Part shown: positions 20,001 to 28,389 of the stretch, piece after piece | Position numbering within the stretch: the first letter of the stretch is position 1 | Layout of the letters: the number at the start of each line of letters is the position of its first letter | Source of the DNA: an uncultured Sphingomonadaceae bacterium | GTDB lineage: Bacteria; Pseudomonadota; Alphaproteobacteria; Sphingomonadales; Sphingomonadaceae | Length of the DNA: 64,000 nucleotides | Reading direction: 5' to 3' | NCBI GenBank assembly: GCA_947493955.1 | Contig: CANLSQ010000001.1 | Coordinates: 1,736,001 to 1,800,000, forward strand | Notes under the pieces: generated by a model | The model's database searches: none | The model's input: only the letters and a program-made list of their open reading frames with translations | Told to the model about the DNA's origin: nothing | Made by a program: the position numbers and the translations under genes

Positions 20001-22392
20001 CAGCAATATAATTCTGGATGCGCCGGGATCGATCTTCCTGGGATCCACATCTGGCGCACAGAATATTGATATCAATGGCGGCGACATAACGGTCGGAAGC
20101 ATTGATGCTGGTGTCGACATAACACTGTCTTCTGGCGATTTCATTGACTTCGGATCAGTGGATGCCGGTAACATGCTTGATATCAGCGGCAGCAATATTA
20201 CCGGTGACCTGCTGGCCGCGGGTACAACCGTGAGGGTTGTAGGCACAGCTGGCCTATCCATTGGTAATGTTATTTCGGGCAACGAAACATTCCTGGAGGG
20301 CAATTCGGTTGCATTGGGCGGTGCGGATACGGGTGACAATGGTGACATCCAGTTTACCGAAGGTTTGCGTATCCGCGCTCTGGACGGCGACATCAATATT
20401 GGCGGCGATCTGGATATTTCGCGCACCGGAGATTTCTTTGCCTCGGGCGACATCATTTTCGGTGATGTCGATGTGACCAGCAAAATACCTTCTGGACTGG
20501 ACTTGCGGTCAGTCGGTTCCGTTATATTTGGCAATGTGACATCCGATTCCTTCATCGGTGTCCGGGCCGATGGTAACTTTACTGCTGAAAGCGTAGCCGC
20601 CGGTTCGCTCCGAGCCTTCGTTGATGGGTTTGTTGATGTCACGCGCGCCGAAGCCTTCAACAGCAATTTTGATGCTGATCTGGGCGTTGAAATTGGAGAG
20701 TTGATCGGTGGTTCGGCCGTGTTGCAGTCTACTGACGGCGATGTCGCGGTGCGTGACAATGCCATGCTCACCGATACAGTCCGCGCCATCGGCAATAATG
20801 TATTCCTCCGGTCCGACGGGGCGATGAGAGTCATTGCCACCGCCAATGCCGGGAACATAGACATTGTTACCAGAGGCAATCTCGTAGCCGATGATGCCAG
20901 TGCAACAGGTAATATTCTACTCACCAGCCTCGCGGGTAGCGCAGAACTAAATGAGCTAATTATCGTTGGTAGCGGCACCGGATCATCTCTTGCCGGGATC
21001 AGTAGTCAGGCGGTTGTTAGTGCCAATGGTAATATTGATATCACGGCAGCCGTTGACGTTGCGATTAATGATACTGTCAATGCCGCCAACGCCCTGACGA
21101 TCACTGCAGGTAATCTGGTGGACATTCAGGCTCTCGCCACCGGGACGACAATCGACGTCTCGTCCGCGGATATTAATATCGGTTCCACCGGTCAATTGGG
21201 TGAGTTTGAACAGACCAATGATATTTTCATTGAGAGCAATGGTATCAATCAAGTGCTTTTGGGCGGCGCAACCGATCTTGGCGGCTACACACTCGATAAT
21301 TTCGAATTCTCTCGTATTCAGTCCAATCAGGATCTGACGATCTTTGTCGGAGCAACCGGCAACACGACGCCCGATCTCATCATTCAGAATCTGACCGTCC
21401 AAACCGGTAGCAATGTGAGTGGGCCGCAAAACGCCAATATCGGTTTCTCCGGAACGCTAACCATTGATTCCGGTCAATCGACGCGGGTTGATGGCAATCT
21501 CAACGTCACCAACGCATCCGCTGGTACAACCCTGAACATGACGTCGTTGGACGATCTGAGAATCAACGCTAATGGCGGACTGATTCAGATTACCGACGCC
21601 AATGGTGGCTTCGGCGGGATCGGGTTGATGACCCTGACCGCCCAGAATATCTACGCCATGACAGATCAGGCCTTTGCCGATATCGCCGGGCTGGATGTTA
21701 GTGCCGTCGATCTGAGGCTGGAGAATAGTGATGGCCTGAACATCAACGACGGGCTGATCCGTGGAGGTATTGCAGAATTTATTGTCGATGGTGACCTGTT
21801 CATACAAAATACCGTTCCTGGCGTGTCTTTTGATGAACGCCGTGGTTTCACGGTGGATACACTCACCATCAATGGCCTCAGCGCCGGGAGTAACGCCAAT
21901 ATCGTGATCAATGGCATTGTTAGTGGACGAACCGGGATAGACGGATTGTTGGAGACAGATGTCGCCGTCACTTTTGATGACTTTTCGACCATAAATGGCT
22001 GTGTCATCCTTGATCCAGCTAGCTGTGGTGCCCCTCCACCTCCGACACCCACACCTACTCCTACTCCTACTCCTACCCCAACACCCACGCCTGCACCAGA
22101 GCCAGAAATTGATGATCCTGTAAGGGATGTGATCGAAGAAGAGGTAACGCCAATGGAAGACGGTTCGGTTGTCAGCGATCCGTTTGAGACCAATCTCATC
22201 GAGATCAAGGAAAATGAAGAATATATCGATGATCCGTTGATTGATGAGCCGGTAACCGGAGCGGGCAACGACGATCTGTGGGTTACCGACGGAGCGGCCG
22301 GCGAAGAAGAGAATACCGAATGCGCTGAAGGTGATGAAAATTGTGGTCAGGGCGGTCCGGAGGAAGAAAACACGCTTGAACCTGCCGAGTGA
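14068..22392 (+). CDS. Giant TpsA-type exoprotein with filamentous-haemagglutinin-like N-terminus
   Basis: The 2774-residue product has a long N-terminal extension before the hydrophobic signal core and AQAQ cleavage region near residue 57. The TPS secretion domain follows (about 60-300, with WFYSPGGIIAGAGSTFNVG resembling the NPNG-type core). Glycine-rich beta-helix modules of the form GGxGGxGxGGxATFN occupy about 900-1430. Thousands of bases of Asn/Asp/Gly-rich beta repeat follow, then a Pro-Thr hinge and an acidic tail with two cysteines. It is probably a surface or secreted filament exported by the adjacent TpsB. AGAGGCGG lies just before the ATG at 14068; ATGs at 14071, 14086, 14089 and 14131 are alternatives. 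The target is unknown. Confidence 0.85.
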   Translation: MMTRGKMMTETTKNSRKTGNAMDKNRSAISKLKLLAGGSFTAAAVALATLGQTAQAQALDPNRSFQATPTFNPGDSWSPGPNADNVFISGSEAIINWAPLDTATLDTTNTPIDILPSMRSITFNNATDFTVLNRILPTPSLAGDFRPIQFNGTVNTRVNGTQGGSAWFYSPGGIIAGAGSTFNVGSLVLTANDIDTTGGLFSSTGQIRFRGAAGSSSAVSIAETATINANTAFPNTNDYVAFVAPRVIQGGTVDVAGSAAYVAAEQADLTINNGLFDITVTVGTADGNGIVHTGTTTGDSSVPIADDPTTPVLNEANRDAQAIYMVAVPKNAAITMLVGGQVGYRPAASASIVNGQVVLSAGYSVSVQGPTNNAQVVVADNPVTNFAGNVEFTGGDFSADVSATASGAINGVSTSTGIDIQTAASGDRYDLDLTAGTEINIGADEGGVFRVAGNANLRAGSAANGGAINLVAINDPTSPDGIGEIDIGGNLTVDAGAMGADDFFTVRNNGGTGIGEDAIGGDISINVSNGGRLQVGGSSEFLTDAQGGKGEEFNGLSQGGDITVNLADDTSSISLLGSVTFDTEARSTGSGKIGGNGVGGVGNDGIAGNFSLNLQGGTMIAGDISINTDARATSGSDGTVSQSNDGIAGNVNIAITGGDHTFNSLSSTSSAESRESVSAAGEIVNGIANRPMANISVSGAGTSLTINNNIDLSTSTSDKQVGDAATPSSTISAVGTGTGAGSGLLVAGGIFADIEGSIDLIADGSTVSFDTLQLFATSSFDDGTTLSGGNINVISRNSGVLTGRNGDLTANAQIFDFSGPASPTAVNGRGGNILISADNSSINFTGRLSASANGLGDADLGNGIGGTIRLLVDGDAASMTLTDLSFSTDGRVFFDEEAGFGGFPKGDGGSGIGGTTTIDLLNGTFVADDISVSSDGSGGPGGDNVGSTAGSGGTGTGGDVVVNLNGSNATVNSLTITASGLGGDGGFGDSGNGNNGGNGGMGIGGNATFNATSGTLNVNQIRVDALGNAVRFTSFTSIRGDGGRGRGTGGGDGGAGIGGTATFNLDGTSVVNAQEVLVSTDGYGGEGGLADSDNINGMDIPGGAGGNGGSGTGGSATFNNTTGTISFNQLTVQSLGIGSDGGDSRGVTVGEAAESGGNGGTGTGGLATINLNQDDATNPVYIIDSSGTGGDGGEGLTGGNAGDGIGGVSTLNINNVAVQLNQPTILSNGTGGTGGRSDGIGGNGGSGGDAQGGVARLEIVGAGGMLTTTGGPPVTNSDAFGGTGGAGFDEFLADGGDGGDGGSATGGRVEIAVRTGANYEVNGGAPFTLSSTGTGGQGGTGGYSYGGAAGDGGNAGQGTGGTARLLAQGGTLTGNDVTITATGFGGNAGAAGGTGIGTSGAAGIGGMGAGGTSTIEVQEGSPGIITLGNVDMVANGFNSGDSGFPSGIGGRIEIIDTSTDPAGLITLASLTAEALAGAAPDSGFFMSGNSGPITVTNDVFIDVAGNAEFAYDGNGQLVVGGLMDVMSGASILVSHTNNTVPATTSIDVADSFDARAQSDFDAMTGSIINSNAAITIRAEANASAADLRAFDNIDLSAGQNVMLNNASVTGPAETSVFSTGILVSNGIYVRAGSNEDPSFPQFDPLFNATFTGDISSSGAVRIESGGNAVFQTGTNLVSDNLLLVRTGDDIIIQSGASIAAANAPVETVDPSIPFLSENNLLLLAGDIGMGIPLLSTPQTPIASIVATGNINANDFAVVMTANAIDGLGGTISAGSISADINNAPSNAMIAINGQSDDNGLLSAGCVEGNLCLGALAADNIVQIGQAGVPIQAIIENGDIIANSILVSTRRDIVMGANGVPSRFIASDEIFVNSTEGDVDLRDAELTSDFLGIDAAGSLLGSGSLNSGNDIGINVGGSISAAAIDTGGELTTVEDRGDMLEGFYSVPDSMNVGILTVGAGDVNYDAGGSFSFDQINVPDSNIILDAPGSIFLGSTSGAQNIDINGGDITVGSIDAGVDITLSSGDFIDFGSVDAGNMLDISGSNITGDLLAAGTTVRVVGTAGLSIGNVISGNETFLEGNSVALGGADTGDNGDIQFTEGLRIRALDGDINIGGDLDISRTGDFFASGDIIFGDVDVTSKIPSGLDLRSVGSVIFGNVTSDSFIGVRADGNFTAESVAAGSLRAFVDGFVDVTRAEAFNSNFDADLGVEIGELIGGSAVLQSTDGDVAVRDNAMLTDTVRAIGNNVFLRSDGAMRVIATANAGNIDIVTRGNLVADDASATGNILLTSLAGSAELNELIIVGSGTGSSLAGISSQAVVSANGNIDITAAVDVAINDTVNAANALTITAGNLVDIQALATGTTIDVSSADINIGSTGQLGEFEQTNDIFIESNGINQVLLGGATDLGGYTLDNFEFSRIQSNQDLTIFVGATGNTTPDLIIQNLTVQTGSNVSGPQNANIGFSGTLTIDSGQSTRVDGNLNVTNASAGTTLNMTSLDDLRINANGGLIQITDANGGFGGIGLMTLTAQNIYAMTDQAFADIAGLDVSAVDLRLENSDGLNINDGLIRGGIAEFIVDGDLFIQNTVPGVSFDERRGFTVDTLTINGLSAGSNANIVINGIVSGRTGIDGLLETDVAVTFDDFSTINGCVILDPASCGAPPPPTPTPTPTPTPTPTPTPAPEPEIDDPVRDVIEEEVTPMEDGSVVSDPFETNLIEIKENEEYIDDPLIDEPVTGAGNDDLWVTDGAAGEEENTECAEGDENCGQGGPEEENTLEPAE
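22042..22092 (+). repeat. Pro-Thr codon repeat in the TpsA gene
   Basis: Seventeen codons encode alternating Pro and Thr, including a run of the 6-base unit CCTACT. Because the unit is 6 bases, gain or loss keeps the reading frame, so this is a length-variable hinge rather than a phase switch. It separates the beta-helix stalk from the acidic tail. Confidence 0.85.
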
Positions 22393-22437
22393 ATTGACCG
22401 GTTGACCTTTTATATCCCAAACCACTAGGCGGTGGAT

Positions 22438-23901
22438 ATGAATGACACTACCAACCATCCCTTGAAGCTGTTCAACAGCCTCACCCGCGAGCTCGAACCG
22501 TTTACGCCGGTTCATGAAGGCGAAGCCCGCGTCTACACCTGTGGGCCGACAGTCTACAACTATCAGCATATCGGAAATATGCGTGCCTATATTTTTGCGG
22601 ATCTATTGGGCCGCACCTTAGGCGCTACCGGCCTAAAACTGACCCATATCATCAACATAACCGATGTCGGCCATCTGACCTCTGACGCTGATGGGGGTGA
22701 TGACAAGATGGAAAAGGCGGCTGCATCGTCAGGAAAGTCGGCTTGGGATATCGCCAAATATTACACCGATGCCTATTGGCAGGACATTGAACGGCTTAAT
22801 ATTCGTCAGCCCGCTAAATGGTCCATTGCCACCGATCATGTGGAAGAGATGATCGACTTTGCAAAAGGCATTGCCGACAAACACTGCTACGAACTGGAAA
22901 GCGGTCTGTATTTTGATACCAGCACTGTGCCGGACTATGGTCGGTTAGCGGGCACTCAAAGCGACGATGTAGAAGGTCGCATCGAAACGGTTGAAGGCAA
23001 ACGGCATCCACAGGATTTTGCAATTTGGCGCAAGACACCCGCCGGAGAAACCCGTCAGATGGAATGGGATAGTCCATGGGGCAAAGGTGCTCCGGGATGG
23101 CATCTGGAATGTTCGCAGATGAGCATGAAATATCTGGGTGAGACTTTTGACATTCATACCGGCGGTATTGATCACCGTGAAATTCATCACCCCAATGAGA
23201 TCGCTCAAAACCAGGCTCATAATTGCTCCGAACATAGCGGCGCCAATATCTGGATGCATAATAACTTCCTGATCGACCGTGCCGGAAAAATGTCAAAATC
23301 AAGCGGTGATTTTTTGCGGCTGCAGGTGCTGATCGACAAGGGCATTCATCCGCTGGCCTACCGCTTGATGTGTTTGCAGGCCCATTATCGTAGCGAGCTG
23401 GAATTTACTTGGGACAATCTGGCTGCGGCACTGACAAGGTTGAAACGCATGATCATCGGTGTCGAGAACCTAAAAGCTCGCCTTGAAAAAACTGATGCCT
23501 CAGCCGCCAATGATCGCGAACACCCAAAAATTACGGAACTGCGTGACCAACTATGGGCTGCAATGGCAGATGATTTGAACAGCGCCAAAGCTATTCCGTT
23601 GCTCGAGGAACTCTTGGGATTGAAAAAAATCAACGCCCACCAGCGGTTTGAGCTGCTGAAAGAGATGGATGCTATATTTGGTCTGCAACTTGAAACGCTA
23701 ACGCGAGAAAATTTGCGTGTTAAACCGGAACAGGTGGTAATTTCTGAAGAAGAGATAGAACGGAAACTGGATCTGCGACAACAGGCCAAGGCGGAAAAGG
23801 ATTTTGCAGCAGCCGATGCGATCCGCGATGAACTGACGGCGCAGGGTGTTGAACTGATGGATGGCGATCCGCTACGCTGGGAATGGAGCATTTCGATATG
23901 A
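22438..23901 (+). CDS. cysS: Cysteinyl-tRNA synthetase
   Basis: The 487-residue class I synthetase charges tRNA-Cys in the cytoplasm. The zinc-binding cysteine and HIGH-type motif lie in TCGPTVYNYQHIGN near the N-terminus. The other zinc ligands are in WHLECS and the following HHPNE region, and KMSKSSGD is the KMSKS loop. The C-terminal anticodon-binding helices are complete. I chose the ATG at 22438 because AGGCGG ends 5 bases upstream; the longer frame starts with GTG at 22432. It lies 45 bases after the TpsA stop with no evident terminator between them. The stop overlaps the next start (ATGA). Confidence 0.96.
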   Translation: MNDTTNHPLKLFNSLTRELEPFTPVHEGEARVYTCGPTVYNYQHIGNMRAYIFADLLGRTLGATGLKLTHIINITDVGHLTSDADGGDDKMEKAAASSGKSAWDIAKYYTDAYWQDIERLNIRQPAKWSIATDHVEEMIDFAKGIADKHCYELESGLYFDTSTVPDYGRLAGTQSDDVEGRIETVEGKRHPQDFAIWRKTPAGETRQMEWDSPWGKGAPGWHLECSQMSMKYLGETFDIHTGGIDHREIHHPNEIAQNQAHNCSEHSGANIWMHNNFLIDRAGKMSKSSGDFLRLQVLIDKGIHPLAYRLMCLQAHYRSELEFTWDNLAAALTRLKRMIIGVENLKARLEKTDASAANDREHPKITELRDQLWAAMADDLNSAKAIPLLEELLGLKKINAHQRFELLKEMDAIFGLQLETLTRENLRVKPEQVVISEEEIERKLDLRQQAKAEKDFAAADAIRDELTAQGVELMDGDPLRWEWSISI

Positions 23902-24860
23902 GCAAACCAATAGCTGCTATGGCGTCTCTCGTTCGTCCCCTGGTCGAACCTCATTGTGGTGATCTTGATGTTACCTGGTTCACCAGTACCGAGGAAGCCA
24001 TAGAGATTGCACCGCATGCCGAAATCGGCTGGTTCGACATGTATGACAAGGAAAAGATGGCGCAGGTGCTGGGTGCCGCGACCAACTTGAAATGGCTCAA
24101 CAGCATCTATGCCGGGGTTGAACATTTTCCGCTCGACCAACTCAAACAGCAGGGCACGGTTGTTACCAATGGGGCAGGATTGAACAGCTCCCCCATCGCC
24201 GAATTTGTGGTCATGGGCATGTTGTCCGCGGCCAAACGGACCGACAAATTGCTGGAACTTCAGGATCAACAGGAATGGCCCGAACAGGCACCGGGCACCG
24301 CTGAACTGACGGACGGCAAAGCCCTGATCATCGGTTATGGCGGTATCGGCCAGCAGGTTGCGAAAAAACTGTCTGGTTTCGAGATGGATGTCACCGCCGT
24401 CCGAAGAACCGCCAGTGATGATCCCGCCGGATTGGGAACAGAAGTTATCGGCACCGGTGACTGGCAGGCCCGGCTCGGGGAGTTTGACTGGGTGATCGTC
24501 TCCGCGCCTGCGACCACAGAAACGCAGAAACTGCTGGGCGCTGATGAATTTGCCGCGATGAAACCGTCAGCCTGGCTAATCAATGTCGCACGCGGGTCAC
24601 TGGTAGATCAACCGGCGCTGGTAGAGGCGCTGAACGGCAAGGCCATTGGCGGCGCGATGCTGGATGTCACCGATCCTGAGCCACTGCCGAAAGGTGACCC
24701 TTTGTGGACAGCAGATAACTGTTTCATCACGATGCACGTTTCCGGCGTCGCCCAAACGCGCATGTTTCAACGCGCTGCCGCCCGTTTTGTCGAAAATCTG
24801 GCGCGCTATCAGAACGGCGATGATATGATCGCAGTGGCCGATCTTGATCGCGGTTATTGA
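23898..24860 (+). CDS. D-isomer-specific 2-hydroxyacid dehydrogenase
   Basis: The 320-residue product is an NAD(P)-dependent 2-oxoacid/D-2-hydroxyacid oxidoreductase. The dinucleotide-binding motif IIGYGGIGQQ is central. The catalytic set is present: Arg in NVARGSLVD, Glu in DVTDPEPLP, and His in MHVSG near the end. The substrate (glycerate, lactate, phosphoglycerate and so on) cannot be read from sequence. The ATG at 23898 overlaps the cysS stop by 3 bases and has a GGAG 9 bases upstream. An in-frame ATG at 23883 lies further into cysS and is less likely. Confidence 0.88.
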   Translation: MSKPIAAMASLVRPLVEPHCGDLDVTWFTSTEEAIEIAPHAEIGWFDMYDKEKMAQVLGAATNLKWLNSIYAGVEHFPLDQLKQQGTVVTNGAGLNSSPIAEFVVMGMLSAAKRTDKLLELQDQQEWPEQAPGTAELTDGKALIIGYGGIGQQVAKKLSGFEMDVTAVRRTASDDPAGLGTEVIGTGDWQARLGEFDWVIVSAPATTETQKLLGADEFAAMKPSAWLINVARGSLVDQPALVEALNGKAIGGAMLDVTDPEPLPKGDPLWTADNCFITMHVSGVAQTRMFQRAAARFVENLARYQNGDDMIAVADLDRGY

Positions 24861-25027
24861 GCTATTTATTAAATTTTCGATTGATACGTGACTTACAGAA
24901 AAATTTGACTTATCAACCAACAGCATAGGGGTAGGAATGAGTCTTTTTCTGGAGGGGAAAAATCATTCCGGGGTCGTTGCCATAATCTTGAGCAAATACT
25001 GATCATACCGATCAGGGAAGGACCCAC

Positions 25028-26674
25028 ATGACCAAAGCATCTGATTTATTCGTTGAATGTCTTGAAAATGAAGGCGTAGAATATCTTTTCGGCGTTCCCG
25101 GCGAAGAAAATCTCGACATGCTGGACAGCCTGTCCCGCTCCAAGAAAATTGAATTGATCCTGACCCGGCATGAACAAGGCGCTGGCTTCATGGCTGCGAC
25201 CTATGCTCGGCATACGGGTAAAACCGGGGTTTGCATGGCAACTCTCGGCCCCGGTGCGACCAATCTGGTTACCGCAGCCGCCTATGCACAGCTTGGCGGC
25301 ATGCCAATCCTGATGGTGACCGGCCAGAAACCGATCAAGAAATCCAAACAAGGCCGTTTCCAGATTCTCGATGTCGTCGACATGATGGGGCCGATTACAA
25401 AGTTCACTCATCAACTGGCGTCGGCGGACAATATCCCGAGCCGTGTGCGTGAAGCGATCCGCCTGGCCGAGGAAGAGAAGCCGGGCGCTTCCCATATTGA
25501 ATTTCCGGAAGATGTCGCGGACGAGCAAACCGATTCGGTTCCGATCAAACCAAGCCTCTCGCGCCGTCCGATTGCCGAAGCCAAGGCGGTGCGCGCAGCA
25601 ACCAAGAAGATTGAGAGCGCCAAGTCTCCCATCCTGGTCATTGGCGGCGGAGCCAACCGCACCACCACCGGCCGGATGCTGACCCAGTTTATCGAGAAAA
25701 CCGGTATTCCCTTTGTCACGACACAATTGGGCAAAGGCGTTGTCGATGAAACCAACAAGGAATTTATGGGCTGTGCCGCTTTGTCGGCGAATGACTTTGT
25801 GCATAGCGCAATCGAGTCCGCAGACCTGATCATCAATGTTGGCCATGACGTAATCGAAAAACCGCCTTTCTTCATGAAAGACGGCGGCACCGAAGTCATT
25901 CACGTCTCAATGAACACAGCGGAAGTTGACCCGGTCTATTTTCCACAAATCGAAGTTATTGGCGACATTGGCAACGCCATTTGGCAGATGAAGGAAGATA
26001 TTGTTCCTTCCGGCTCGTGGAATTTTGATCACATGTACAAAGCACGGGCGGCTGAAGAAGAGCATACGGCAACGATGGACGACGACATGCGTTGCCCGAT
26101 TTATCCACCGCATCTTGTGAAGGTCATTCGCGAACAAATGCCTGCCGATGGTATAATCTGCCTCGACAATGGCGTTTATAAAATCTGGTTTGCGCGCAAC
26201 TACAAAGCGCGTCAGGCGAACACCGTGTTGCTTGATAACGCTCTGGCAACCATGGGCGCCGGCCTGCCGTCGGCCATGGCTTCGGCAATGGTCTATCCTG
26301 ACCGCAAGGTCATGGCGATCTGTGGCGATGGCGGCTTCATGATGAACAGTCAGGAGATGGAGACAGCGGTTCGGCTGAAGCTGAATATTACCGTCCTGAT
26401 CCTGAATGATAGCAGCTACGGCATGATTCGCTGGAAGCAGGCCAATATGGGCTTCAAGGATTGGGGTTTGACCTATGATAATCCTGATTTCGTTAAATAT
26501 GCCGAAAGCTATGGCGCCCATGGTCACCGGATCACCAGCGCGAAAAATTTGCAGGAAACGATCGATAAATGCCTGAACAGCGAAGGTGTGCATTTGATCG
26601 ATTGTCCTGTGGACTATTCGGACAATGACCGTATCCTCAACAATGAGATCAAGGAACTCAGCGCCAAAATATAA
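25028..26674 (+). CDS. Acetolactate-synthase-type ThDP enzyme (large-subunit family)
   Basis: The 548-residue thiamine-diphosphate enzyme has the catalytic glutamate E49 in TRHEQGAGFMA. The ThDP/Mg motif begins ICGDGGFMMNSQE and ends ILND. The three domains (PYR, central, PP) are complete and no regulatory subunit gene is adjacent. It groups by eye with stand-alone AlsS-like enzymes that condense two pyruvates. A relative acting on another 2-oxoacid is possible. GGAAGG lies 5-6 bases before the ATG. The aldehyde dehydrogenase gene starts 26 bases after the stop, so the two probably form an operon. Confidence 0.85.
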   Translation: MTKASDLFVECLENEGVEYLFGVPGEENLDMLDSLSRSKKIELILTRHEQGAGFMAATYARHTGKTGVCMATLGPGATNLVTAAAYAQLGGMPILMVTGQKPIKKSKQGRFQILDVVDMMGPITKFTHQLASADNIPSRVREAIRLAEEEKPGASHIEFPEDVADEQTDSVPIKPSLSRRPIAEAKAVRAATKKIESAKSPILVIGGGANRTTTGRMLTQFIEKTGIPFVTTQLGKGVVDETNKEFMGCAALSANDFVHSAIESADLIINVGHDVIEKPPFFMKDGGTEVIHVSMNTAEVDPVYFPQIEVIGDIGNAIWQMKEDIVPSGSWNFDHMYKARAAEEEHTATMDDDMRCPIYPPHLVKVIREQMPADGIICLDNGVYKIWFARNYKARQANTVLLDNALATMGAGLPSAMASAMVYPDRKVMAICGDGGFMMNSQEMETAVRLKLNITVLILNDSSYGMIRWKQANMGFKDWGLTYDNPDFVKYAESYGAHGHRITSAKNLQETIDKCLNSEGVHLIDCPVDYSDNDRILNNEIKELSAKI

Positions 26675-26700
26675 GAGGCCAGGATACAAGAGGATAGCCC

Positions 26701-28137
26701 ATGACAAAACTCAAAGACGTTTATCCGCTTTATCTCAATAACGTAGCCGCGCAGCCGAATACCGACCTGGAAGTCACCGACAAGTTTACCAACGAGGTCG
26801 CTTTCCGGACGGCGCTGGCGACACCGGATGTTATTGAAGAAGCCATTGCCGGTGCGGTGGAGGCCGCCGAGCCCATGGCTCGCATGGCGAGCTACGAACG
26901 GCAAAATGTACTGCAACACTGCGTCACCCGTTTTCAGGAACGCTATGATGAGCTTGCTTATTCGCTTTGTGTCGAAGCCGGCAAACCCATCAAGGATGCC
27001 GAGGGGGAAGTCGGTCGGCTGATCGATACGTTCCGGATTGCCGCCGAGGAAGCGGTTCGCAATTATGGGGAAGTCCAGCCGCTGGATATTTCCGAGCGCG
27101 CCAAAGGCTATCAGGGCATGTGGAAGCGCGTGCCGATTGGGCCATGCAGTTTCATTTCACCTTTTAACTTTCCGTTGAATTTGGCGGCACATAAAATTGC
27201 TCCGGCTATTGCGGTAGGATGCCCCTTTGTCATGAAACCGGCTTCCAAGACACCGCTCGGCGCGATCATCATGGGCGAAGTTTTGGCCGAAACCGATTTG
27301 CCCAAAGGCGCGTTTTCGATATTGCCCGCCAGCCGTGATGGTGCGGACCTGTTCACTGTGGATGAGCGCCTGAAGCTCTTGTCTTTCACCGGCTCCCCCG
27401 GTGTCGGCTGGGATCTCAAAGCAAAGGCAGGAAAGAAACCCGTCATCCTTGAACTGGGCGGCAACGCTGCGGTTATTGTTGATCATGATGCTGATCTGGA
27501 AGACGCGTTGGAGCGGATCATCTTCGGCGCTTTCTATCAATCCGGCCAAAGCTGTATCGGTGTCCAGCGGATCATTATTCATGAGTCCGTCTATGACAAA
27601 TTCAAGGATATGCTGGTTGCCCGAACCAAAAGCCTGATTGCCGGCGATCCCAAGGACCGGGATACGTTTATCGGTCCGATGATTTCCGAAGGCGAAGCCA
27701 GACGCCTGCATGGCTGGATAGATGAGGCCGTTGCTGGCGGAGCGACGTTGCTGTGCGGTGGCAACCGTACTGGCAATATGCTGGAAGCGACCTTACTGGA
27801 AAATGTAGACAGCAATGCGGCGGCCAATCGCGAGGAAGCATTTGGCCCATTGGCGCTGCTTTCCAAATTCAGCGATTTCAACGCTGCACTGGACCAAGTG
27901 AACGACAGCAAATTCGGTTTGCAGGCCGGCATCTTCACCCGTGATCTGTTCAAGACCCTGGATGCCTGGGACAGGCTTGATGTTGGTGGTGTGGTGATCA
28001 ATGACGTATCATCCTATCGCGTCGACAATATGCCCTATGGCGGCGTCAAGGATAGCGGGCTTGGACGGGAAGGTATCCGTTTCGCTATGGAGGATATGAC
28101 GGAAATTCGCAATCTGGTCATCCGGCGGAAAGTCTAG
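26701..28137 (+). CDS. NAD(P)-dependent aldehyde dehydrogenase
   Basis: The 478-residue ALDH-superfamily enzyme has general base E251 in ILELGG and nucleophile C285 in SGQSC. They are 34 residues apart, as in classical ALDHs. The ISPFNFPLN segment carries the oxyanion/cofactor region and the terminal EDMTE segment is intact. By eye it resembles the non-phosphorylating GAPDH/lactaldehyde dehydrogenase branch. The aldehyde substrate is unknown. Pairing with the upstream ThDP enzyme suggests a short pathway: carboligation or decarboxylation of a 2-oxoacid, then oxidation of an aldehyde. Confidence 0.9.
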   Translation: MTKLKDVYPLYLNNVAAQPNTDLEVTDKFTNEVAFRTALATPDVIEEAIAGAVEAAEPMARMASYERQNVLQHCVTRFQERYDELAYSLCVEAGKPIKDAEGEVGRLIDTFRIAAEEAVRNYGEVQPLDISERAKGYQGMWKRVPIGPCSFISPFNFPLNLAAHKIAPAIAVGCPFVMKPASKTPLGAIIMGEVLAETDLPKGAFSILPASRDGADLFTVDERLKLLSFTGSPGVGWDLKAKAGKKPVILELGGNAAVIVDHDADLEDALERIIFGAFYQSGQSCIGVQRIIIHESVYDKFKDMLVARTKSLIAGDPKDRDTFIGPMISEGEARRLHGWIDEAVAGGATLLCGGNRTGNMLEATLLENVDSNAAANREEAFGPLALLSKFSDFNAALDQVNDSKFGLQAGIFTRDLFKTLDAWDRLDVGGVVINDVSSYRVDNMPYGGVKDSGLGREGIRFAMEDMTEIRNLVIRRKV

Positions 28138-28389
28138 TCTATCGAATCAGATCGCAACAGAATTGGCCGGGTCGCAATCAAAGTACAAAAAGTGGTAAAT
28201 CGGCAACGTTTGTATGGTGGGTAAAGCAAAAAAAGTGATGCAAGTCATAGAAATACCGCCATATTCGAGGCTTTTTACCGTTGCATTGAGGTTTCAATGA
28301 AGCATAATAGAGGGCGTATTACATAGTTAACGACTTGGGTCGCGTCGAGCTTACAGAGGGGCCTGATCTCCGGATCAGGAAAAGCAACG

